Assembly (NCBI GenBank): GCA_964385715.1
Contig: CAYLRE010000321.1
Span: 1 to 5,324, forward strand
DNA length: 5,324 nucleotides
DNA from: MB-PLM-2 sp964385715
GTDB lineage: Bacteria; Planctomycetota; Planctomycetia; Pirellulales; UBA7805
Direction: 5' to 3'
Positions 1 to 4,149 of the stretch are shown here, in pieces. The notes beneath the pieces are model-generated. The model did no database searches. It saw nothing but the letters and a program-made list of their open reading frames with translations, and was not told the origin of the DNA. Both the position numbers and the translations under genes were made by a program. Numbering within the stretch: position 1 is the first letter of the stretch; every line of letters starts with the position of its first letter.

Positions 1-60
1 CGACCTGACCAGCTCCAGAAGCTGGTTTCTACGCTCGTCAGCTATAGGAGCGGTTGGCAC
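1..60 (-). CDS. Probable DeoR-family transcriptional regulator, N-terminal fragment
   Basis: Read on the minus strand, a GTG at 60-58 opens a frame that stays open to the left edge and gives 20 residues ending ERRNQLLELVRS. A strong Shine-Dalgarno (GAGGTGA on the minus strand, 68-74) lies 7 bases before the GTG, which fixes this start. A nearby ATG in another frame reaches a stop after 13 codons, so it is not the start. The pattern of a charged ERR followed by a leucine-rich helix is typical of the first helix of DeoR-family winged-helix repressors, just before the recognition helices. The gene is divergent from rhaB, and sugar-kinase operons are often controlled by such a neighbour. DeoR proteins usually bind a sugar phosphate through a C-terminal domain, which is off the window. 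With only 20 residues, GntR, MarR or another helix-turn-helix family cannot be excluded. The start is well supported, the family less so. Confidence 0.55.
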   Translation of the reverse strand, partial: MPTAPIADERRNQLLELVRS

Positions 61-101
61 AGCCCTGTCACCTCTTTCCACATCAGTGAAGCCTCAGTAT
101 C

Positions 102-131
102 TATTGTGCCCACAGTTTTGAAATAAATCAA
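102..131 (-). promoter_or_regulatory. Candidate promoter of the regulator gene
   Basis: On the minus strand a TTGATT box (126-131) and an ACAATA box (102-107) are separated by 18 bases. This is a reasonable sigma-70-like arrangement about 40 bases before the GTG start. The -35 box overlaps the CAATCA/TGATTG palindrome, so a protein bound there would block it. This is a by-eye match only. Confidence 0.3.
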
Positions 132-142
132 TCACCTGATTG
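129..142. promoter_or_regulatory. Palindrome, candidate operator
   Basis: CAATCA, a 2-base spacer, then TGATTG form a perfect 14-bp inverted repeat. It overlaps the candidate -35 box of the divergent regulator and lies just upstream of the candidate -35 box of rhaB. That is the expected place for a site where the regulator controls itself and rhaB. Function is inferred from symmetry and position. Confidence 0.4.
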
Positions 143-144
143 CA

Positions 145-173
145 TTAATACGCAACCACGACGGCTTTACAAT
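145..173 (+). promoter_or_regulatory. Candidate rhaB promoter
   Basis: TTAATA (145-150, 4 of 6 to consensus) and TACAAT (168-173, 5 of 6) are separated by 17 bases. Transcription would start near 180 and give rhaB a leader of about 210 bases. A second inverted repeat, ATGAC (172-176) and GTCAT (185-189), covers the end of the -10 box and the likely start point and could be a repressor site. Confidence 0.35.
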
Positions 174-261
174 GACAGTTTTCCGTCATCCTTTCCCGGA
201 CACGGCAACCAATGGATCATAACCCCTTACACAAGTATGCGTTAGAGAAGAGCATCCAACG

Positions 262-294
262 AACGGACCTGTCGCCTCCTGTGGCAGAACCGTT
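262..294 (+). other. Hairpin in the rhaB leader
   Basis: AACGG (262-266) pairs with CCGTT (290-294). Inside it CTGTCGC (269-275) pairs with GTGGCAG (281-287), allowing two G-U pairs, with a 2x2 internal loop between the stems. The apical loop is CTCCT (276-280), part of CCTCCT, which mimics the anti-Shine-Dalgarno end of 16S rRNA. A second perfect hairpin, GGAAG/CTTCC with loop AATCG, lies at 341-355, close to the start codon. Both suggest a folded leader. No known riboswitch class was recognised. Confidence 0.4.
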
Positions 295-390
295 GCAACA
301 GAGCCATCACTCCGGGGGGTACCCAAGATCGCATAAGCCTGGAAGAATCGCTTCCTGACCTCAATAACAGCCAAAAAAGGGCGGATTTCA

Positions 391-1884
391 ATGACAACTG
401 GTGCGTATCTGGCAATTGACCTGGGAGCTGAATCGGGACGAGCCATCGTTGGCGTGCTCGACGACGGCGTGCTGGCCCTACAGGACGTGTTTCGCTTCCG
501 GCACCTGGCTCGGCAGCTGCCTGGCGGGCTCCACTGGGATCTGACCGGCCTGTGGGGCAATATCCTCGAAGGTGTCAGCTGTGCGGTTGAATGGGCCGAA
601 TACCACGACGCGGAACTGACCTCGCTAGGCGTCGACACCTGGGGCGTCGACTACGCGGTGATCGGCAAGAGTGGCGACCTGCTGGCGATGCCGCACTGCT
701 ACCGCGACGAACGAAACAATCCCGCCTTCGAAAAGGCCTGCGAAGCGGTCGGCAAAGATGCGATCTACGACGCGACCGGAATCCAGCTGCTGGCCCTTAA
801 CACGCTTTACCAGGTGCTCGCCCAACAAGCGGCTGAGCCCGAGCTGCTACCACTGGCCGACAAGCTGTTGTTCATGCCCGACTTGATCAATTACTTCTTC
901 ACCGGTCGGGCGACCTGCGAGTCGACCATCGCTTCTACAAGCCAGATGACCGACGCCAGGACCGGCGAGTGGAATCTCGAGTTCCTGGCCAAGCTTGGCC
1001 TACCCACGCAAATGCTCGGCGAGATCGTTCCGCCAGGTACGGTACTCGGGCCGATCGAACCGCACATCGCGGCCACAACCGGAGCGAGCGAGGAACTGCA
1101 CGTCGTGGCACCCGCCTCGCACGACACCGCCTCGGCGATCGCGGCCGTACCAGCAGAACCGGGAACCAGCTGGTGCTACATCTCCAGTGGCACCTGGTCG
1201 CTGATGGGGGCCGAATTGGACGAACCATGCGTCACCCCGGAAGCTCGGGCCGCCAACTTCACCAACGAAGGGGGGATCGACGACACAACCCGCTTCCTCA
1301 AGAACCTGATCGGGCTATGGCCGGTTCAGGAATGCCGCCGGGCGTTTGAGCAGAGCGGCAAGCCGATGGAGTACGCTCAGTTGACCAAGGCGGCCGCCGA
1401 AGCGGAACCGTTCCGCACGCTGATCGACTTGAACCACCCACCGCTGATGTCGCCGGGCGAGATGCCGGAAAAGATTGCTGAGTACGCTCGTGAGACGAAT
1501 CAGCCGGAGCCAACCACGCCGGGTGAGTTCGTGCGATGCTGTCTGGAGAGCCTGGCACTGCTGTACCGCCGCACGCTGGAGGAACTCGAAGCGGTACTCG
1601 ACGAGCGATTTGATATCGTGCACGTCGTGGGCGGAGGCGGACGCAACGAGCTGCTCAACCAGATGACCGCCAACGCCACTGGCAGACGGACCGTCGTCGG
1701 CCCTGAAGAAGCGACCGCCGCGGGTAACGTGTTGGTTCAAGCGATTGCCGCCGGGCAGCTCGAAAACCTGGCCGAACTGCGACAGGTGGTCCGCACCTCG
1801 TTTGCACCCAAGTCCTACCAACCGCGAGAGACCGAGGCCTGGAATTCGGCCGCGGAGCGTTTTGCTGAGCTTTGTGCGGGGTAG
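391..1884 (+). CDS. rhaB: Rhamnulokinase (L-rhamnulose kinase)
   Basis: This cytoplasmic FGGY-family sugar kinase uses ATP to phosphorylate L-rhamnulose to L-rhamnulose 1-phosphate, the second step of the isomerase-kinase-aldolase route of L-rhamnose breakdown. The 497 residues compare well with about 490 in E. coli RhaB. The N-terminal FGGY domain carries DLGAESGR (10-17), the phosphate-binding loop in the form typical of rhamnulokinases, and SLGVDTWGVDYAV (78-90). The linker into the second domain has ASHDTASAI (242-250), whose Asp245 is the expected catalytic base, then SSGTWSLMG (265-273). The adenosine-binding part is VVGGGGRNELLNQM (412-425) with ATAAGN (441-446). The ATG at 391 places the first strand directly at the N-terminus, as in the family, although its ribosome binding site is weak. 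A probable DeoR-type regulator is divergent, and a lutA-like gene follows after 64 bases. The isomerase and aldolase genes are not in the window. Confidence 0.95.
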   Translation: MTTGAYLAIDLGAESGRAIVGVLDDGVLALQDVFRFRHLARQLPGGLHWDLTGLWGNILEGVSCAVEWAEYHDAELTSLGVDTWGVDYAVIGKSGDLLAMPHCYRDERNNPAFEKACEAVGKDAIYDATGIQLLALNTLYQVLAQQAAEPELLPLADKLLFMPDLINYFFTGRATCESTIASTSQMTDARTGEWNLEFLAKLGLPTQMLGEIVPPGTVLGPIEPHIAATTGASEELHVVAPASHDTASAIAAVPAEPGTSWCYISSGTWSLMGAELDEPCVTPEARAANFTNEGGIDDTTRFLKNLIGLWPVQECRRAFEQSGKPMEYAQLTKAAAEAEPFRTLIDLNHPPLMSPGEMPEKIAEYARETNQPEPTTPGEFVRCCLESLALLYRRTLEELEAVLDERFDIVHVVGGGGRNELLNQMTANATGRRTVVGPEEATAAGNVLVQAIAAGQLENLAELRQVVRTSFAPKSYQPRETEAWNSAAERFAELCAG

Positions 1885-1948
1885 TGGGGCGATCGCCGAC
1901 ATCGTATAAACTCCGCTTCACGTCACTTTTTTCCCGCCACGAATCCCC
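1885..1948 (+). other. rhaB-lutA intergenic spacer
   Basis: This 64-base spacer contains GCGATCGC (1888-1895, a palindrome), TATAAA (1905-1910) that could be a -10 box but lacks a good -35 box, and a T-run followed by CCCGCCAC. No Shine-Dalgarno precedes the lutA ATG, and no intrinsic terminator is seen. Cotranscription of lutA with rhaB is likely, with an internal promoter possible. Confidence 0.35.
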
Positions 1949-2707
1949 ATGCATCGCGTCGGACTGTTCATCCCCTGCTACGTCGACCAGCTCTACCCTG
2001 ACGTCGGCATGGCCACGGTCAAACTGCTGGAGCGCCTCGGCGTGGAGGTCGTGTTCCCGACTGAGCAAACCTGTTGCGGGCAGCCTATGGCCAACACTGG
2101 TTGCACGAGCGACGCCGCTCCGTTGGCCACCAAGTTCTTGGCGATCTTCCGCGACTTCGATTACGTCGTTTGCCCCTCGGGCAGTTGCACGTCGATGATT
2201 CGCCACCACTACGACCAATACCTCGACGGGCAGCCTGGCTTTGAGGAACTCAAAAAGAAGACGTTCGAGCTGTGCGAGTTCCTCAGCGACGTGCTGAAGA
2301 TCGAACGGCTCGAAGGCAGCTTCCCACATCGTGTCGGTGTGCATCAGAGTTGCCACGGGCTGCGTGAATTGGAATTGGGCACGGCTTCGGAGTTGATGAA
2401 GCCGGCAGCCAGCAAGGTAACGTCGCTCTTAGCAGGCCTCGATGGCATCGAACTGGTCGAATTGAACCGGGCTGACGAATGCTGCGGCTTCGGCGGCACA
2501 TTCGCGGTGGCTGAAGAGGCCGTCTCCTGCATGATGGGCAGCGACCGCGTGGCCGATCACCTTCAGGCCGGAGCCGAGGTAATGACCGGCGGCGACATGT
2601 CCTGCCTGATGCACCTCGACGGTTTGATTCGCCGCCAACAGAAGCCGCTCCGCGTGATGCACATTGCCGAGATTCTCTGTGAGAGCGGGGCGGCGGTGCC
2701 GGCTTAG
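1949..2707 (+). CDS. lutA: LutA/YkgE-like (Fe-S)-binding protein, two CCG domains
   Basis: This 252-residue protein matches the LutA/YkgE family, a subunit of the LutABC complex that oxidises L-lactate to pyruvate. It has two cysteine-rich CCG domains of the kind found in heterodisulfide reductase and glycolate oxidase subunits. The first runs from FIPCYVDQLYP (Cys10) through TCCGQP (Cys42-Cys43) to CPSGSC (75-80). The second runs from HQSCHG (Cys135) through ECCGFGGTF (Cys178-Cys179) to DMSCLMHL (Cys219). The second domain has Asp where a generic CCG domain has the first Cys of CXXC, as I recall is normal in this family. Length is close to LutA (about 240). The start gives the usual short strand before FIPCYVDQ, though no ribosome binding site is visible. 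It lies 64 bases after rhaB, suggesting lactate from L-lactaldehyde as the substrate source. The partners LutB and LutC do not follow, since the next gene is convergent. An electron-transfer role with another partner is possible. Confidence 0.88.
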   Translation: MHRVGLFIPCYVDQLYPDVGMATVKLLERLGVEVVFPTEQTCCGQPMANTGCTSDAAPLATKFLAIFRDFDYVVCPSGSCTSMIRHHYDQYLDGQPGFEELKKKTFELCEFLSDVLKIERLEGSFPHRVGVHQSCHGLRELELGTASELMKPAASKVTSLLAGLDGIELVELNRADECCGFGGTFAVAEEAVSCMMGSDRVADHLQAGAEVMTGGDMSCLMHLDGLIRRQQKPLRVMHIAEILCESGAAVPA

Positions 2708-2737
2708 TCGCGCCCGCCTGGAACAATTTTGCCGCGA

Positions 2738-2750
2738 AGGAGCCGCTCCT
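2738..2750. terminator. Weak hairpin between convergent genes
   Basis: AGGAG, a CCG loop, then CTCCT form a 5-bp hairpin in the 42-base gap between the ends of the lutA-like and cyclotransferase-like genes. Neither strand has a real T-run after it; the minus strand continues TCGCGGCAAAATT. It may help separate the two transcripts, but it is not a convincing intrinsic terminator. Confidence 0.25.
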
Positions 2751-3151
2751 CACGGCCAGCATCGCCCGCAGTCGCGCAGGCCCTCGGTCGAGCGTTGATA
2801 GAAATAGGTCTCGACCTGCTCGGATGCCTCAAAGTGCGAATCGGCATCGGCCCCGACAACTTCGGCGATCGCCACCGGCCCGCGGCGATAAAGATCGGGC
2901 ACGCACTCTATTCGGTCTAGCTCGGCCAAGCAGGCATCGTCAACACGCCACAACTCGCCTTCGACCGGGCCACCAGACGCATCGGTCTCCACGCCGCCCG
3001 AACATTCCACGAGGGCCGGATAACTTCCGGTATCGAACAGACGGTAGAACGGTGCCGTCACCACTTCGCCCAGGAACTGCTGCCCCTCGAGCACCGCGGC
3101 CCGCTTCTGGCCGCGTTTGAGAGTCCCGTAGATGAAGATGACCATACCCAT
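2750..3151 (-). CDS. Gamma-glutamylcyclotransferase-like (GGCT/AIG2 fold) protein
   Basis: This 133-residue cytoplasmic protein has the hallmarks of the GGCT/AIG2 family: the nucleotide-like loop FIYGTLKRG (6-14) after the first strand, FYRLFDTGSYPALVE (35-49), the VEGELWRVDD strand (63-72), and LDRIECVPDLYRR (78-90). Glu82 in that last block is the expected catalytic acid, which in family enzymes cyclises gamma-glutamyl amines or releases 5-oxoproline. The real substrate cannot be told from sequence, because the family includes glutathione-related, gamma-glutamylaminecyclotransferase and antibiotic-pathway members. Length is normal for the bacterial YtfP-like branch. Two starts are possible: Met1 (3149-3151) and Met3 (3143-3145). 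Met3 would put the first strand right at the N-terminus, as in many relatives. Neither has a clear ribosome binding site. It is convergent with the lutA-like gene and divergent from the hairpin block and zinc-ribbon gene. Confidence 0.85.
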   Translation of the reverse strand: MGMVIFIYGTLKRGQKRAAVLEGQQFLGEVVTAPFYRLFDTGSYPALVECSGGVETDASGGPVEGELWRVDDACLAELDRIECVPDLYRRGPVAIAEVVGADADSHFEASEQVETYFYQRSTEGLRDCGRCWP

Positions 3152-3340
3152 GGGTGTTTAATTTCGCCTTTTTCCGCCACCGACAAAACAGCCAAACTTG
3201 CGGAACTCCGCTATTCGGGGGGATATACGACCACCCCGAAAAAAAACATTTTTGGCGGCAACCCGTTACCTTATTGGGACTTACGAAAACTAGTCCTTCT
3301 GAGCGGTTTGCTCCGCATACGCCTGTGCATACAATCATTA
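3152..3340. other. Intergenic region with palindromes and an A/T tract
   Basis: No gene is seen. It holds GCGGA-AC-TCCGC (3200-3211), a perfect 7-bp-arm inverted repeat TTCGGGG (3214-3220) and CCCCGAA (3234-3240), and directly after it eight As in a row, the last two of the repeat plus six more (3239-3246), then CA and a T5 run. On the plus strand the repeat is followed by As and on the minus strand it is preceded by Ts, so it is not an intrinsic terminator in either direction. It is more likely upstream control DNA of the divergent genes. Confidence 0.4.
3308..3335 (+). promoter_or_regulatory. Candidate promoter before the hairpin block
   Basis: TTGCTC (3308-3313) and TACAAT (3330-3335, 5 of 6 to consensus) are 16 bases apart. 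Transcription would start near 3341-3343, exactly where the hairpin-rich block begins with GGAGCC. The -35 box is poor (3 of 6). The match between the predicted start and the start of structure is suggestive but judged by eye. Confidence 0.3.
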
Positions 3341-3604
3341 GGAGCCACGGGGGGCTGACGAACGTCCGTACCATGCGGAAAACCGTCAGCCTTCGGTCTG
3401 TCGAGCGGTGGGAGCCGCGAGCGAGCCCGGGACCCCCTCCCGGTTGCTGCTTTCGCTTAACAAGCGACGACGGAGTCGAATTCCATCCCCTGGAATTCGC
3501 ACGGGTGACGGGAGCCTTGTGCTCCGATTCGTATATGACCGAAACGGTAGCTCCACATTACGGCGTTCGTTGCGTGCATGCAATGTGTTCGCGGTGATCG
3601 TCAC
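3341..3604 (+). ncRNA. Candidate structured RNA or leader: cluster of hairpins
   Basis: At least five strong hairpins and several weaker ones occur in about 260 bases. They are: GGCTGACG/CGTCAGCC (3353-3360 with 3384-3391), enclosing TCCGTA/TGCGGA around a CCA loop with one G-U pair; GCGG/CCGC (3405-3418); CCGGGA/TCCCGG with a C5 loop (3427-3443); TCGCTT/AAGCGA (3453-3467); CGAATTCCA/TGGAATTCG (3477-3499); GGAGC/GCTCC with a CTTGT loop (3511-3525); CACATT/AATGTG (3554-3587); and GTGA/TCAC (3594-3604). The first bases GGAGC-CAC (3341-3348) can pair with GTA-GCTCC (3547-3554) and close the whole set. The block ends about 28 bases before the zinc-ribbon gene, so it may be its 5' leader or a separate RNA. 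No match to tmRNA, RNase P, 6S, SRP or a known riboswitch was found. It could instead be a REP-like intergenic palindrome cluster. Strand is assigned from the candidate promoter only. Confidence 0.4.
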
Positions 3605-3621
3605 GACCTAATTACTTGATT

Positions 3622-3625
3622 GGAG
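3622..3625 (+). promoter_or_regulatory. Ribosome binding site of the zinc-ribbon gene
   Basis: GGAG lies 7 bases before the ATG at 3633. It is one of only two clear Shine-Dalgarno sequences in the window and it fixes this start. Confidence 0.65.
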
Positions 3626-3632
3626 ACGTTCG

Positions 3633-3980
3633 ATGATTCAACGTCAACTGCCCGCCGAACCAACCCCCAAGCCGAAGCGTGCCACGAAGGCCCAATTGCC
3701 CCGTCGTGCCCCGGTAGTCATTGCCTTGATGGAGATGGGCGTTCGCGATTTCGACGAGATCGCTACGGCCACTGGTCTAACCGTCGAGGACATCGAAGAG
3801 ATCGATAGCGCCGAGGATCGCAAGATACGCCGCATCGCCACCGAAGGCACGCCAGCCGGTACGTACCTGCCGCTGACCAAACCGGTTCGCTGCCCAACCT
3901 GCAACGGCATGGTCACCATGGCCCCCTGCGTGGCCTGCGATCGTCGCTGGGACGAGTCGATGACGGGCAACCCCAACTAA
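3633..3980 (+). CDS. Small zinc-ribbon protein of unknown function
   Basis: I do not recognise a named family for this 115-residue protein. The first 27 residues are basic and proline-rich (TPKPKRATKAQLPRR). Residues 28-57 (VVIALMEMGVRDFDEIATATGLTVEDIEEI) read like a helix-turn-helix of the 'when does rule X apply' kind: a helix, a turn at TGLT and a second acidic helix. The C-terminus has two CxxC knuckles, CPTC (87-90) and CVAC (99-102), eight residues apart, a compact zinc ribbon. No signal peptide or membrane segment is seen. Together these suggest a small cytoplasmic, possibly nucleic-acid-binding protein, but this is inference. The ATG has a good ribosome binding site 7 bases upstream, and the hairpin cluster lies directly before it. 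The stop codon sits in a tandem duplication, so the C-terminus may have changed recently. It appears to be a single-gene transcript ending at the terminator near 4149. Confidence 0.75.
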   Translation: MIQRQLPAEPTPKPKRATKAQLPRRAPVVIALMEMGVRDFDEIATATGLTVEDIEEIDSAEDRKIRRIATEGTPAGTYLPLTKPVRCPTCNGMVTMAPCVACDRRWDESMTGNPN

Positions 3981-3999
3981 GACGGGCAACCCCAACTAA
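3962..3999 (+). repeat. Exact 19-bp tandem duplication over a stop codon
   Basis: GACGGGCAACCCCAACTAA occurs twice back to back, at 3962-3980 and 3981-3999. The first copy encodes the last residues and the TAA of the zinc-ribbon protein. The second copy is downstream and noncoding. The perfect identity suggests a recent slippage or duplication, or an assembly artefact. Confidence 0.95.
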
Positions 4000-4007
4000 C
4001 CAGGCTA

Positions 4008-4043
4008 GGAGTGCCTGCGGAACGGAACAGCCGCAGGCACCCC
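4008..4043. terminator. Strong hairpin with 10-bp arms, no T-run
   Basis: GTGCCTGCGG (4011-4020) and CCGCAGGCAC (4031-4040) are perfect inverted arms around a 10-base loop. After one A-C mismatch, GG (4008-4009) and CC (4042-4043) extend the stem. No T-run follows on either strand. It could protect the 3' end of the upstream mRNA or help end transcription together with the terminator at 4115-4149. Confidence 0.5.
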
Positions 4044-4085
4044 GCCTCTGTGCCGACCTCGGCGCGAGAATGTCTAACGAGGCAA

Positions 4086-4102
4086 ACGCGACTTGTTCGC
4101 GT
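4086..4102. repeat. Short hairpin ACGCGA/TCGCGT
   Basis: Perfect 6-bp arms enclose the loop CTTGT, the same loop as in the hairpin at 3511-3525. It lies between the two larger hairpins downstream of the zinc-ribbon gene. No function can be assigned. Confidence 0.4.
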
Positions 4103-4114
4103 CTCCACCCCAGG

Positions 4115-4149
4115 AAAGCTCCCTAGGCATCGGCCTCGGGAGCTTTTTT
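4115..4149 (+). terminator. Intrinsic terminator
   Basis: AAAGCTCCC (4115-4123) pairs with GGGAGCTTT (4138-4146). After one T/C mismatch the stem continues AGGC (4125-4128) with GCCT (4133-4136) around an ATCG loop, and a T6 run follows (4144-4149). This is a classic rho-independent terminator for plus-strand transcription, most likely of the zinc-ribbon gene. It overlaps the last codons and the stop codon of the flotillin gene on the other strand. On the minus strand the hairpin is followed only by TTTCC, so it would be weaker there. Confidence 0.85.

Larger units (their letters stand above)
61..390. other. Divergent intergenic region with long rhaB leader
   Basis: This 330-base gap separates the regulator start (minus) from rhaB (plus). 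The left part, about 100-190, is AT-rich and holds candidate promoters for both directions and two inverted repeats. The right part, about 190-390, is GC-richer, contains no convincing gene and carries several perfect or near-perfect hairpins, so it reads as a long untranslated leader of rhaB. The ribosome binding site of rhaB is weak: AAGG at 377-380, about 10 bases before the ATG, followed by a G-rich stretch. A 48-codon frame at 212-358 lies inside but has no ribosome binding site. Confidence 0.6.

Noticed and set aside
212..358. 48-codon frame in the rhaB leader, possible leader peptide
   Set aside because: No Shine-Dalgarno, no run of regulatory codons, and its sequence is better explained by the hairpins it overlaps.
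186..638. 150-codon antisense frame over the rhaB start
   Set aside because: Ser/Pro/Arg-rich shadow of rhaB, while the plus-strand frame has clear kinase motifs.
1926..1942. Similar T-run plus CCGCCAC words upstream of lutA and at 3168-3181
   Set aside because: Short, low-complexity similarity on different sides of unrelated genes. Chance is sufficient.
1655..2356. 233-codon antisense frame over the rhaB end and lutA
   Set aside because: Runs opposite to two well-supported genes and has no recognisable motifs.
3341..3554. tmRNA, RNase P RNA or 6S RNA as identity of the hairpin block
   Set aside because: The 5' GGGGGCTGA and the TCGAATTCC stretch recall tmRNA ends, but there is no tag reading frame, no T-arm/acceptor 3' end with CCA, and no RNase P core motifs. 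The 6S single-rod fold does not fit a row of separate hairpins.
3154..3597. 147-codon open frame on the plus strand across the hairpin block
   Set aside because: No ribosome binding site, no recognisable domain, a residue mix typical of translated noncoding GC-rich DNA, and it crosses many perfect palindromes. A spurious frame is more likely.
3386..3604. 72-codon frame on the minus strand of the hairpin block
   Set aside because: Arg/Ser-rich translation of palindromic DNA, with no ribosome binding site and no family resemblance.
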